In this document: piece after piece, positions 17,225-26,279 of the stretch
How the letters are laid out: every line of letters begins with the position of its first letter
Numbering within the stretch: the stretch's first letter is position 1
Origin: Pseudomonadota bacterium
GTDB taxonomy: Bacteria; Pseudomonadota; Gammaproteobacteria; Xanthomonadales; Ahniellaceae
NCBI GenBank assembly: GCA_022705045.1
Contig: JAKJFE010000020.1
Coordinates: forward strand, 1-34,360
Direction: 5' to 3'
Length of the DNA stretch: 34,360 nucleotides
The notes under the pieces: generated by a model
What the model saw: only the letters and a program-made list of their open reading frames with translations
Database searches by the model: none
What the model was told of the DNA's origin: nothing
Made by a program: the position numbers and the translations under genes

Positions 17225-18829
17225 ATGAGCCAGAACCACGATCCGCGTCGTCGCGATTTCATCGCCGGCACTGCCGCGCTGGCGGCCGCGTCGACCTTGC
17301 CCAATGCGGCGCAGGCCGGACACGGCGAACATGCGCACCTCGGCGAATTCGAACTCGCCGGCAAGGACCGTGAAGCACTGACGCTTGGCTTGCAGAACGG
17401 CGAGTACACGGCACTCGGCCTGACCCGCGCCTACCTCGAACGCATCCAGGCGCACGATGTGCGCACGGTCAACGCGGTGATCGAACTGAACCCGGATGCC
17501 GAAGCCATCGCCGCGGCGCTCGATGCCGAGCGCAAGGCCGGCCAGGTCCGCGGCCCGCTGCATGGCCTGCCGGTGCTGATCAAGGACAACATCGATACCG
17601 GCGACCGCATGCACACCACCGCCGGTTCGCTGGCGCTGTCGGACTGGCGTGCGCCGGTCGATGCACCGGTCGCGGCCAGCCTGCGTGCGGCCGGCGCCGT
17701 CATTCTCGGCAAGACCAATCTCAGCGAATGGGCGAATGCGCGTTCGACGCGTTCGACCAGCGGCTGGAGCGCGCGCGGCGGACAGACCACGAATGCCTAT
17801 GACCGCACGCGTTCGCCGAGCGGTTCCAGCTCGGGCACCGGCGCGGCCATCGCGATGGAATTCGCCGCGCTCGGCATCGGCACCGAGACCGACGGTTCGA
17901 TCATCTCGCCCGCGAATGCCAACGGCCTGGTCGGACTGAAGCCGACGCTCGGGCTGGTGCCGCGCACCGGCATCATCCCGATCGCGCATTCGCAGGACAC
18001 CGCCGGCCCGATGACGCGCAGCGTCGCCGATGCGGCCGCCCTGCTCGCCGCGATCGCGCAGCCGAACAACGAGCCCGGCACGATCGCGCCGCCCGCGTCC
18101 GGCTTCGACCGCAACTATCTCGGCGCGTTGAAGGCGCGCGCCGCACAGGGTGCACGCATCGGCGTGGCACGCGGCCTGTTCGGTTTCCATCCGGAGGTGG
18201 ACAAGCTCGCCGACCAAGCGATCCGGGCATTGAAGGAACTCGGCGCCGAGATCATCGACGAGGTCAAGATCGACACCCTCGGCCAGTTCGACGAGAGTGA
18301 ATTCGAGGTGCTGAGCTATGAGCTCAAGGCCGACCTCAATGCCTATCTGTCGCGCCTGCCCGTCACCGCGCCGGCGCGCACGCTGGCCCAGCTGATCGAG
18401 TTCAACCGCGCCCGCGCCACGCTGGAGATGCCGCTGTTCGCCCAGGAATGGTTCGAAAGCGCCGAAGCCAAAGGCGCACTGACCGACCAGGCCTATCGCG
18501 ATGCGCTGGAGAAGAACCACGAGCTGAGCCGCGCCAAGGGCCTGGACGCGGCGTTCGCGGCCCATCGCCTCGATGCCCTGATCGCACCGAGCGGCGGCCC
18601 GGCCTGGCTGATCGACACCATCAATGGCGATCAGTACAGCGGCGGCAACACCTCGCTCGCTGCGGTCGCCGGCTATCCGCACCTGACCGTGCGGATGGGT
18701 TTCGTGCGCCATCTGCCGGTCGGCCTGAGTTTCATGGGCCTGCCCTATTCGGAAGCGAAGCTGCTCGGCCTCGGCTACGCGTTCGAGCAGGCGACGAAGG
18801 CGCGACGATCGCCCTTCCATTCGCGCTGA
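17225..18829 (+). CDS. Exported amidase (amidase signature family)
   Basis: A 534-aa amidase-signature hydrolase. It starts with a twin-arginine-type leader (DPRRRDFIAGTAALAAAS), so the folded enzyme is probably exported by Tat. The Ser-cisSer-Lys triad is visible: K120 in LIKDNIDTGD, the Ser cluster at 201-203 in SGSSSGTGAA, and nucleophile S225 in TDGSIISPA. The following block NGLVGLKPTLGLVPRTGIIPIAHSQD is diagnostic. It is related to GatA, but the leader and lack of gatB/gatC neighbours argue for a catabolic or cell-wall amide rather than tRNA amidation. ATG 17225 follows GGAGAG. The substrate is unknown. Confidence 0.93.
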   Translation: MSQNHDPRRRDFIAGTAALAAASTLPNAAQAGHGEHAHLGEFELAGKDREALTLGLQNGEYTALGLTRAYLERIQAHDVRTVNAVIELNPDAEAIAAALDAERKAGQVRGPLHGLPVLIKDNIDTGDRMHTTAGSLALSDWRAPVDAPVAASLRAAGAVILGKTNLSEWANARSTRSTSGWSARGGQTTNAYDRTRSPSGSSSGTGAAIAMEFAALGIGTETDGSIISPANANGLVGLKPTLGLVPRTGIIPIAHSQDTAGPMTRSVADAAALLAAIAQPNNEPGTIAPPASGFDRNYLGALKARAAQGARIGVARGLFGFHPEVDKLADQAIRALKELGAEIIDEVKIDTLGQFDESEFEVLSYELKADLNAYLSRLPVTAPARTLAQLIEFNRARATLEMPLFAQEWFESAEAKGALTDQAYRDALEKNHELSRAKGLDAAFAAHRLDALIAPSGGPAWLIDTINGDQYSGGNTSLAAVAGYPHLTVRMGFVRHLPVGLSFMGLPYSEAKLLGLGYAFEQATKARRSPFHSR

Positions 18830-18908
18830 TCGCGGGCGGGTGACAATTTTCGCGGCGGATCTTCGTACTGGGGCGCACCAGTCGTTGCCACCCCACCGGA
18901 AATCCGCC

Positions 18909-19946
18909 ATGAACCGTCGCTCCTCGTTGCCGTTGTTCGTCCTGTCGATCCTGTCGCTGGCCACGCCGGCCTACGCCGACGTGCTCGCCGGCAAGATCTG
19001 CGAAGCGAGTTGCGACCGCTTCCGCACGATCTCGATCTTCGGCGACACCATGAATGGCAACACCGAGCCGCTGTCCCTGCTCGGCGGCCCGGCCCAGAGC
19101 GGCATGCTCGACGCGTCGGCCATGGTCTACGACCCCGGCGAGAAGACCGTGCTGGTCGCCGATTTCTACGGCCAGAGCATCCACGTCTTCCCGGCCGCCG
19201 CGCGCGGCGACGTGGCGCCGCTGCGTTCGTTCTCGAGTGCGCACATGGGCCAGCCGCGCAACATCGTGCGGGTGAGCGGACAGGACGAATACATCGCGCT
19301 GAGCGCCAGCTTCCTGCTCGCGTTTCCGCGCACCGCGACCGGCAGCCAGTTCCCGCTGCGCATGACCACGTATGCGCCGACCGTGATCGGCAACGCCAGC
19401 GGTCTCGCCTACCTGCCGGCCAGCGACGAGGTCGCGGTCGGCGACTACGAGGACCTCGGTCCCAATCTGTACGGCGGCGAAGTGCTGATCTTCCCGCGCA
19501 CGATCAGCGGTACGCCGGTGCCGTCGCGACGGATCGCCGGCCCGCTGACGCAGCTGGGTTCGTTCGTGAACTCGCTGGCCGTCGACACGGCCCACAACGA
19601 GTTGTTCGTGCTCGTCACCGATGCCGATTCGCGCAGCCGCATCGTCGTGTTTCCGACCAGCGCGGACGGCAATGTCGCGCCGCTGCGGGTGATCGGCGGC
19701 GACAACACCCGGATGACGAATGCCTCGGGCCTCGACTACTACGCCTTCCGCGACGAATTGCTGGTCGCGAGCGGCACCTACAACAGCGCGACGACACAGG
19801 TGCTCGGCTTCGCGCGGACCGCGCAGGGCAACATCGCGCCGAGCCGGGACATCAGCGGTTCGAACACCGGCGTGAGTGCCGCATCGGGCTGGCTGGCCGT
19901 GGTCGGCGTGCCGCTGGCGCAGGTCTTCGGCGACGGCTTCGAATAG
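18909..19946 (+). CDS. Secreted beta-propeller (NHL/lactonase-like) protein ending in GDGFE
   Basis: A 345-aa secreted protein. The signal peptide covers residues 1-23 (cleavage after AYA). The mature part has about five or six repeats with the pattern I-x-V/I-F-P-R/T then G-x-x-x-P-x-R-x-I-x-G, each carrying a short ADGNVAP / ARGDVAP-type turn, as in NHL- or lactonase-like propellers. A Cys pair near the mature N-terminus (KICEASCD) may form a disulfide. It ends abruptly with AQVFGDGFE. A paralog lies at 24468-25454 with the same ending motif. ATG 18909 begins the signal peptide. Function unknown; the family is a structural inference. Confidence 0.85.
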   Translation: MNRRSSLPLFVLSILSLATPAYADVLAGKICEASCDRFRTISIFGDTMNGNTEPLSLLGGPAQSGMLDASAMVYDPGEKTVLVADFYGQSIHVFPAAARGDVAPLRSFSSAHMGQPRNIVRVSGQDEYIALSASFLLAFPRTATGSQFPLRMTTYAPTVIGNASGLAYLPASDEVAVGDYEDLGPNLYGGEVLIFPRTISGTPVPSRRIAGPLTQLGSFVNSLAVDTAHNELFVLVTDADSRSRIVVFPTSADGNVAPLRVIGGDNTRMTNASGLDYYAFRDELLVASGTYNSATTQVLGFARTAQGNIAPSRDISGSNTGVSAASGWLAVVGVPLAQVFGDGFE

Positions 19947-20030
19947 TCGACCTGTTCGTTCGGACCGTTGCGTTTTCGCGAAACGCATGCGAGCGTCCCG
20001 GCTCGGGGAAATTCGGCGAAGGACGGCAGG

Positions 20031-23000
20031 ATGCAGGGTTCCGAGCGAACGGAGGTGCCGTTCCGGCACAGCCTCAGGGCGAAGTTGCTGGTCGGCCTGG
20101 TGCTGGCGCTGGCGATGCTGCTGGCCGCCGTGCTCGTGGTCTTCTATCTGCGCGGTTACGAACTGCTGATGGCCCGCGAGCGCGAAGCCGCCAATGTCGC
20201 GGCCCAGCGCCTGGCCAGCGACATGGGCAAGGAACTGGCGCTGGCCGAAGGCCTGGCGGTGGCGCTGGAAAACCTGGGCGAGCGCCTGCCGCGCGACGAA
20301 GCCCTGTGGCGCGATGTCATTCCCGGCGTGCTCGACCTCGACGGCCGTGGCGACCTGATCGCCGGCGGCGGGCTATGGCCCGAACCCGATGCCTTCGCGC
20401 CCGGCGTCGCCCGCCGCAGTTTCTTCTGGGGCCGCGACGCCGGCGGCGTGCTGCGCTACTTCGACGACTACAACGCGCCCGACGGTCCCGGTTACCACGG
20501 CGAGGAATGGTACGTGCCGGCCCGTCACCAGCGCGAAGGCCGCTGCTACTGGTCGCGGTCCTATCAGGACCCCTACAGCGGCGAGAAGATGGTGACCTGT
20601 ACGGCAGCGATGCGTGTCGACGACCGCTTCATCGGCGTCAGCACGGTCGATTTGAAACTGTCGGGCCTGCAGGGCTTCCTGGACCGTCGCGGCGCCGCGA
20701 TGCAGGGGTATGCCTTCGCCGTCGATCGCAATGGCGTGTTCATCACCGTGCCGCCGATGCGCCGCGTGCCATTGGCCGGCACCAGCGCTCCGACACCCGC
20801 GGGCAAGGTCTTCGGCATCGCCGACTTCGCCGCCCACCATGCCGACTTCGGTGAACTCGCACGCTTCCTGCAACAGCCGCTGGATGCGCCGCGCGATCCG
20901 CGCCAGGCCGAGATCGCCGAACAGATCGACGCCGCCACGGCCGGCATCGACCGCCCCGAAGCGGAACGCATCGCCGCCCAGTTGCTCGACGACGACGAAC
21001 ATGATCCCGAGGTCCGCCAGGTCACGCTGCCGCGCGATCCGTTCCTGAAGGAAGCGGGCCTCGTCACCGCGATCCGCCTGCCCGGCGCGCATTGGCAGCT
21101 GGTGCTGGTGCAACCGGCACGGTTAGTGCACGAAGCGGTGATGTCGGTGATGACCCGCGTGGCCTGGGCACTGGGCCTGGCCGTCGTCGTCGTGGTCCTG
21201 ATCGCCGGCTGGCTGCTGCGCTGGACCCTGGTGCAGCCGATCCAGCGCATCACCGAACAACTCGCAGCCACCGAACACTCGGTGGTGCCCGGGCGCATCG
21301 ACGAGCGCGGTCGCGACGAACTGGCGCAGCTCGCACGGACCTTCAACCGCTATGCCGAGCAGATCGCCGAAAACCACGCCGACCTGCATGCATCGGCGGA
21401 ACAGTTCCGCGCCGTCACCGAACTGGCGCACGACGCCCTGATCCAGATCGACGACGACGGACGCATCATCAGCATGAACCGCGCCGGCGAGCAGATGTTC
21501 GGCTGGCGCGAAGCGGATCTGGTGGGCGCCGAATTCAAGCGCCTGATGCCCTGGGACCCGCGCGGCGAACGGTTCGGCGAAAGTGATGGCCACGGCGCCA
21601 GTCGCGCCGCCAGCCGCGTGCTGGAACTCAGCGCACAACGCCAGGACGGGCGCGCCTTTCCGGCCGAAGTCTCGGTCAGCTATTGGCGCGGTCCGAGCCA
21701 TGGCCTCTACAACGTGCAGGTGCGCGACGTGACCGAACGCCAGCGCGCCGAAGAACGCGTACGCATGCTGGCCACGCACGACACCCTGACCGGGCTGCCG
21801 AACCGCACCCTGTTCAACGATCGTCTGAAACGCGCGGTCGAACGCTGCCAGCTCGACGACAGCGCGATGGCCCTGCTCTTCCTCGACCTCGACCACTTCA
21901 AGGTCGCGAACGACAGCCTCGGCCACAGCGTCGGCGACGCCCTGCTGCGTGCGGTCGCGGAACGCCTGCAGGATTGCATCCGCCCGGGCGACACCGTCGC
22001 GCGTCTCGGCGGCGACGAGTTCGCGATGCTGATGCCGAACCTGCTCGATGCCGGCGAAGCGGCCTGGATGGCACAACGCATCATCGACCGCATCGGCGAC
22101 GAGTTCGAAATCGACGCACACCGGTTGCAGGTCGGCGTCAGCATCGGCATCACCCTGTGTCCGGGCGACGACCGCCAGGCCGAACAGCTGCTGCGCAAGG
22201 CCGATCTGGCGATGTATCACGCCAAGTCCGAGGGCCGGAACACCTTCCGTTTCTTCACCGACCGCCTGCATGCGGAACTGGTCGAACGCAAGGCCATGCT
22301 CGACCAGCTGGCGCTGGCGCTGGCGCAGCAGCAGTTCGAACTGCATTACCAGCCAGTGATGAATGCGCGCGGCAACGAGTTGCACGGCATCGAGGCACTG
22401 GTGCGCTGGCGCCACCCGACATTGGGTCTGGTCACGCCGGACCGGTTCATTCCGCTGGCCGAACAGAGCGGACTGATCGTGCCGCTCGGTCACTGGATCC
22501 TGACCCAGGCCATCGCTGATCTCGCCCGCTGGGACCAGGCCGAACTGCCGCCGGTGCGGCTCGCGATCAACTTGTCGCTGGCGCAGTTCCGCGATCCGGC
22601 CCTGGTCGAACGATTGCAGTCGGCGCTGAGCGTGCATCAGGTGACGGCGGCGCGGGTCGAGCTGGAACTGACCGAGACCGTGCTGATGCACGACCTCGAC
22701 GACGCCATCGCGATCATGGCCCGGTTGCGCGGCATCGGCCTCGGCCTCGCCGTCGACGATTTCGGCACCGGTTATTCGTCGCTGTCCTACCTCAAGCGCT
22801 TCCCGGTGCAGAAGCTCAAGATCGACAAGAGTTTCGTGCGCGGCGTGGCGGTGGACGAGGATTCGGCCGCGATCTGCCGCTCGGTCATCGCGCTCGGCCA
22901 CAACCTCGGCCTGAATCTGGTCGCCGAGGGCGTGGAAGAACGCGCCGACCTGCAATGGCTGCAAGGCCACCACTGCGACTACGTGCAAGGCTTCCTGATC

Positions 23001-23060
23001 AGCACGCCGCTGCCATTGGACGAGCTGCAGCGCTGGACCGCATCGCGACGCCCCACGTAG
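20031..23060 (+). CDS. Membrane-bound Cache-HAMP-PAS-GGDEF-EAL cyclic-di-GMP protein
   Basis: A 1009-aa sensor for c-di-GMP turnover. Order: TM1 (about 20-42); a large periplasmic Cache-type region (about 43-365, with FFWGRDAGGVLRYFDDYN and WYVPARH-YWSRSYQDPYSGEKMVT); TM2 (about 370-395); HAMP (about 397-450); PAS (about 455-575); GGDEF; EAL. The cyclase motif GGDEF is intact at 660-664, with an inhibitory RxxD (RPGD) five residues before it. The phosphodiesterase has EALVRW (from E788), INLS, DDFGTGYSSL, KIDKSFV and AEGVEE, so both activities look possible. Similar Cache regions bind small molecules; the ligand here is unknown. The stop TAG lies in the GTAG foot of a REP family C element. 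Confidence 0.95.
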   Translation: MQGSERTEVPFRHSLRAKLLVGLVLALAMLLAAVLVVFYLRGYELLMAREREAANVAAQRLASDMGKELALAEGLAVALENLGERLPRDEALWRDVIPGVLDLDGRGDLIAGGGLWPEPDAFAPGVARRSFFWGRDAGGVLRYFDDYNAPDGPGYHGEEWYVPARHQREGRCYWSRSYQDPYSGEKMVTCTAAMRVDDRFIGVSTVDLKLSGLQGFLDRRGAAMQGYAFAVDRNGVFITVPPMRRVPLAGTSAPTPAGKVFGIADFAAHHADFGELARFLQQPLDAPRDPRQAEIAEQIDAATAGIDRPEAERIAAQLLDDDEHDPEVRQVTLPRDPFLKEAGLVTAIRLPGAHWQLVLVQPARLVHEAVMSVMTRVAWALGLAVVVVVLIAGWLLRWTLVQPIQRITEQLAATEHSVVPGRIDERGRDELAQLARTFNRYAEQIAENHADLHASAEQFRAVTELAHDALIQIDDDGRIISMNRAGEQMFGWREADLVGAEFKRLMPWDPRGERFGESDGHGASRAASRVLELSAQRQDGRAFPAEVSVSYWRGPSHGLYNVQVRDVTERQRAEERVRMLATHDTLTGLPNRTLFNDRLKRAVERCQLDDSAMALLFLDLDHFKVANDSLGHSVGDALLRAVAERLQDCIRPGDTVARLGGDEFAMLMPNLLDAGEAAWMAQRIIDRIGDEFEIDAHRLQVGVSIGITLCPGDDRQAEQLLRKADLAMYHAKSEGRNTFRFFTDRLHAELVERKAMLDQLALALAQQQFELHYQPVMNARGNELHGIEALVRWRHPTLGLVTPDRFIPLAEQSGLIVPLGHWILTQAIADLARWDQAELPPVRLAINLSLAQFRDPALVERLQSALSVHQVTAARVELELTETVLMHDLDDAIAIMARLRGIGLGLAVDDFGTGYSSLSYLKRFPVQKLKIDKSFVRGVAVDEDSAAICRSVIALGHNLGLNLVAEGVEERADLQWLQGHHCDYVQGFLISTPLPLDELQRWTASRRPT

Positions 23061-23153
23061 GAGCGCCATTCATGGCGCGATGGAGGTCGCGACAAGGTTC
23101 GGCGCGATAGACGCCGCGACAAGGTTCGGTCGCGCCATGAATGGCGCTCCTAC
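23057..23153. repeat. REP family C inverted pair between convergent genes
   Basis: GTAGGAGCGCCATTCATGGC-GCGA lies at 23057-23080 (plus) and its reverse complement at 23130-23153. The 49-base spacer holds a GCGACAAGGTTCGG unit twice. Both outer GTAG ends supply the TAG stop codons of the flanking convergent genes: the GGDEF-EAL gene (23058-23060) and the TMEM43-like gene (23150-23152). Confidence 0.93.
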
Positions 23154-24334
23154 ATGGCAGGGGGTGGCGGTGGCGTCGTCGCGACCACCGGCGCCGGCGC
23201 CGGCTTGCGCCCGCTGCGCGACCAGAAAAACAGCACGATGACGCCGAGGATGATGGCGCCGCCGAGCAGCGGCCGATAGAACACCCAGGCGATGCCGATC
23301 GTGGTCAGCGACAGCAGCAGCGAGATCAGGCCGGTCACGAGGCCGATGCCCCAGCTGCCGATGGTGCCGAGCATCGGCAACACGTCGAGCACACGGCTGA
23401 TCGGCGCGAACACCATCGACAGACCGATCCACATCAACACGGTGCCACCGAGCCGCACCAGCCAGGTGATCAGGCTGTTGCGCGACTGCGCGCCTTCGAA
23501 CATTTTTGCTGCAGGCACCGAACCGTCCTCGACCAGCAGCACGTCGCGGCCATTCGATGCGACATAACGATCCAGCATCGCACCGGTCTGTTTGGCGACG
23601 ATCGAATAGGTCGCCTCCGGCTGGTATTCGTAGCGCACGCGCATGTCGCCGACCTGCGGACGTTCCGGATCGGCACCGCGATACAGCACGCCACTGGCCA
23701 GGCGCCGGAACTCGCCGAACTGTTCCGGCAACTGCGCGGTGATCTGCGCCGGCAGGTCCTGCCAGCGTCCCAACGCATCACGCACCGGCTGCGCCAGCGT
23801 GAACGCCCCGAGTTTCACTTCGCCGGCAGCGAAGCGGTCCGAGCGCAGCGGCCATTCGCTCGGGTTGGCATGGGTCTCGTATTTCTTGAAGTCGCTGGAA
23901 TCGATCGGATCGTCGTTCCATTCCTGCGCGTATTCGTAGACGGTGACGGTTTCGCTCCCGCCACCGATCTTCTTCTCTTCCTTGCTGCTGCGCTTCTCGA
24001 CCCACTGGTACATCTCGACGACGCGACGCAGCTGCAAGGCATCGACGGCGATGCCGGTGGCCTCGTCGCGCGCCTCGGGGCTGGCGTCGACCGCGCCGGT
24101 CACATGCAACAGCTTGCCTTCGAGTTTGGGATCGACCGCATCGATGCCGACATCGACAACCGCACCCGCACCTTCCTCGAGCGCGCGCGCCTCGCCGATG
24201 GCACGGCCCTCGTTCCACCACAGCAAGGCGAACGAGGCCAGGAACAACAGGCCGCCGATCAAGGCGCCGGACAAGGACTGCCCGATGCGTTTGCCCCAGC
24301 CGGTGCGGGTGACTTCGGTGTAACGGTCGGCCAT
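23150..24334 (-). CDS. TMEM43-like membrane protein
   Basis: A 394-aa protein resembling the TMEM43/LUMA family. It has one N-terminal membrane segment (about 23-42, with FALLWWNEGRA), a large soluble domain (about 50-290) and three or four C-terminal segments (about 288-375), then a Pro-rich tail. Typical blocks are FALLWWNEGRAI, EWNDDPIDSSDFK, HANPSEWP and the terminal MWIGLSMVFAPISRVLDVLP. In animals the family sits in ER/nuclear-envelope membranes; the bacterial role is unknown. ATG 24334 follows a strong GAGGGGAA. Its TAG stop lies in a REP. It is divergent from the second propeller, and an FNR-type box lies between them. Confidence 0.88.
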   Translation of the reverse strand: MADRYTEVTRTGWGKRIGQSLSGALIGGLLFLASFALLWWNEGRAIGEARALEEGAGAVVDVGIDAVDPKLEGKLLHVTGAVDASPEARDEATGIAVDALQLRRVVEMYQWVEKRSSKEEKKIGGGSETVTVYEYAQEWNDDPIDSSDFKKYETHANPSEWPLRSDRFAAGEVKLGAFTLAQPVRDALGRWQDLPAQITAQLPEQFGEFRRLASGVLYRGADPERPQVGDMRVRYEYQPEATYSIVAKQTGAMLDRYVASNGRDVLLVEDGSVPAAKMFEGAQSRNSLITWLVRLGGTVLMWIGLSMVFAPISRVLDVLPMLGTIGSWGIGLVTGLISLLLSLTTIGIAWVFYRPLLGGAIILGVIVLFFWSRSGRKPAPAPVVATTPPPPPAM

Positions 24335-24401
24335 GGCGGTTCCCCTCGTGGATGGCACGCAATCTAGCGTGATGCGGCCGGTTCGGACATGCCTTGCCGG
24401 T

Positions 24402-24443
24402 TTGATCGGAATCAAGCCGGGCCATCTGCGTGACGTCTAGTCT
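24402..24443 (+). promoter_or_regulatory. FNR/Anr-type box with class II promoter geometry
   Basis: TTGATCGGAATCAA at 24402-24415 is a perfect match to the FNR/Anr consensus TTGAT-N4-ATCAA. If centred at -41.5 on the plus strand, transcription would start near 24450, and the -10 region would fall on TCTAGTCT (24436-24443), a passable -10. The leader to ATG 24468 would be about 18 bases with its Shine-Dalgarno. This predicts oxygen- or CRP/FNR-family control of the propeller gene. It lies 68 bases before the TMEM43-like gene on the other strand. Confidence 0.62.
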
Positions 24444-24467
24444 TGCGTGGACAGAGGAGATGCCGCC

Positions 24468-25454
24468 ATGACCCGTGCGGATCGCTGGATTCGAATCCCG
24501 CTCGCCCTGCTGCTGACGCTGGCAATGCCAGGCGCGAACATCGCGGCCGCGGCGGCCTTGCCACCCGGCCAGGAAATCGCCGTCGCGAACTTCGGCAATC
24601 ATCGGGTGCAATGTTTCGCCCGCGACGCCGCCGGCAATGTCACGCCGACCCGCAGCATCGCCGGCCCCGACACCCTGCTGAATCAGCCGAACGGCGTCGC
24701 CTTCGGCGTCGATGCGATCTTCGTCGCCAACCACGAGGGCCGCAGCGTGCTCGCCTTTCCGCGCGAGGCCGACGGCAATGTCGCACCGCTCCGCGTGTTG
24801 TCGGGCGCCCTCACCGGACTGGGTCGCGCGACACACCTGCGCGTGTACGGCGACGAATTGTTCGTCGCCACCTACGACGGCGCGCCGCTCGCGGTGTTCG
24901 ATGTCGGCGCCAGCGGCAACACTGCGCCGAAGCGTGTGCTGAACACGATCAGCAGCGTCTACGGCATCGCCATCGACGGCGAGGAAATGTTCCTGTCGCG
25001 GCACCCGGACACCGGCGATCACGCCATCTACGTCTTCGCGCGCACCGCTGCCGGCACCGACGCGCCGCTGCGCGTGATCCAGGGGCAGTCCTTGAATTTC
25101 CCGGCCGGCCTGGCCCTGACACCGACCGAGCTGATCGTCGCGGACTACTTCAACCACGCCGTGCGCGTGTTCGACCGGTCCGCATCGGGTGTGACGGCGG
25201 CGCTGCGTGTCATCGAGGATCCCGCCGGCCTGTCGAACCCGATCGAGGTGTTCCACCGCGACGACGAGATCTACGTCGCCGCACGCGCCAGCAACAGCAT
25301 TCGCGTCTATGGCATCGGCGACCACGGCAGCGTCGTCGCCCGACGCGTCATCGCCGGTGCGGCCACCCAGATCGACCAGCCGCTGGCCTTGGTCGATTCC
25401 GCGTTTCCGGCCGCGTCCGATCCCGTCTACGCGGACGGTTTCGAGTCTCCGTGA
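24468..25454 (+). CDS. Secreted beta-propeller protein, paralog, ending in YADGFESP
   Basis: A 328-aa secreted protein. The signal peptide is about residues 1-34 (Ala-rich cleavage region), with the mature part starting near LPPGQEIAVANFGNHRVQ. Repeats of about 45 residues follow (AVANFGNHRVQCF, FVANHEGRSVLAF, FVATYDGAPLAVF, LIVADYFNHAVRVF, YVAARASNSIRVY), the NHL-like propeller pattern, each linked by A-x-G-N-x-A/T-P-x-R-x-I/L. The C-terminus DPVYADGFESP matches the ending of the paralog at 18909-19946. GAGGAG precedes ATG 24468, and the FNR-type box lies upstream. Its last 28 bases overlap the end of the convergent gene. The function is unknown. Confidence 0.87.
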   Translation: MTRADRWIRIPLALLLTLAMPGANIAAAAALPPGQEIAVANFGNHRVQCFARDAAGNVTPTRSIAGPDTLLNQPNGVAFGVDAIFVANHEGRSVLAFPREADGNVAPLRVLSGALTGLGRATHLRVYGDELFVATYDGAPLAVFDVGASGNTAPKRVLNTISSVYGIAIDGEEMFLSRHPDTGDHAIYVFARTAAGTDAPLRVIQGQSLNFPAGLALTPTELIVADYFNHAVRVFDRSASGVTAALRVIEDPAGLSNPIEVFHRDDEIYVAARASNSIRVYGIGDHGSVVARRVIAGAATQIDQPLALVDSAFPAASDPVYADGFESP

Positions 25455-26149
25455 GCGGGGGCCTGGGCGGCCAGCGCCTGCATCTCGTCGTGATGGTGGA
25501 TGCGGTCTCCGGCGACGCCGTTCTCGCGGATCAGCTGCGCCATCGCTTCGGCGACGGTGCCGGCGTCGATGCCGCGATAACGCGACAGGCCGCCCTTCAG
25601 CCACGGGCTGTAGAGACGCGCGGCGGCCTGGGCGATGCGTTCGACCGGGCGTGATTCGCCGCGCTCGCCGAGCAGTTGCCCGGGGCGCAGCACATCGATG
25701 CGCGGAAAGCCGAGTTGCGCCAGGTCGCGTTCGACTTCGCCCTTCACACGCAGGTAGAACGAGCGTGAGTTCGGGTCGGCGCCGACCGACGACACCAGCA
25801 GCACCTGGCGCGCACCGCGCGTGCGGGCGACCCGCGCCCAGCGCAGCACCAGGCCATGGTCGATGCTCTGGAACACGACCCTGGACCCCGCCTTGGCGAG
25901 CGTCGTGCCGAGGCAACAGGCATAGGTGTCGATGTGGTCGACGCCATCGTTGGCCAGGACGTTGAGCAGACCGAGGTCGCCAAGTGTCATCGCATCGAGG
26001 ACCGGATTGACCAGCTTCGGATGCGACAGGCCGATGGCGCGCCGGGTCGGTGCGACGACGCGGCCGTCGAAGGCTTCGTCGCGCAACAGTCGCCCGAGCA
26101 GTTCGATGCCGATCAGGCCGGTCGCGCCAGCCAGCAGAACGGTTCGCAT
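25427..26149 (-). CDS. NAD(P)-binding atypical SDR oxidoreductase (HTATIP2/YbjT-like)
   Basis: A 240-aa Rossmann-fold protein of the extended/atypical short-chain dehydrogenase group. The dinucleotide-binding turn is GATGLIG at residues 8-14. LLVSSVGAD at the end of a central strand and Y-L-R-V-K (YxxxK) are as in HTATIP2-like proteins, and IDVLRPGQLLG follows. These proteins bind NADPH, and many have no known substrate. GGAGGA before ATG 26149 fixes the start. It converges on the second propeller gene and overlaps it by 28 bases, tail to tail. It is divergent from the TPR gene with 130 bases between. Confidence 0.88.
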   Translation of the reverse strand: MRTVLLAGATGLIGIELLGRLLRDEAFDGRVVAPTRRAIGLSHPKLVNPVLDAMTLGDLGLLNVLANDGVDHIDTYACCLGTTLAKAGSRVVFQSIDHGLVLRWARVARTRGARQVLLVSSVGADPNSRSFYLRVKGEVERDLAQLGFPRIDVLRPGQLLGERGESRPVERIAQAAARLYSPWLKGGLSRYRGIDAGTVAEAMAQLIRENGVAGDRIHHHDEMQALAAQAPAHGDSKPSA

Positions 26150-26279
26150 GCAGTCCTCCGCAAGAGTCGCCGAAACCCTAGCGCAAACCGGTGCAGGCCG
26201 GGCTTCCGGCACGCTTCGCGCCAGCGCGCGCTGACTACACTGGCCGCGCAATCGGACACGGGTCGCGCGGGACGGGACG

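Noticed and set aside
17225-18829. GatA subunit of the tRNA amidotransferase
   Set aside because: A Tat-type leader and absence of gatB and gatC nearby favour an exported amidase.
25427-25454. REP-type origin of the TAG stop of the SDR gene
   Set aside because: The stop lies inside the coding sequence of the convergent propeller; no repeat is present there.
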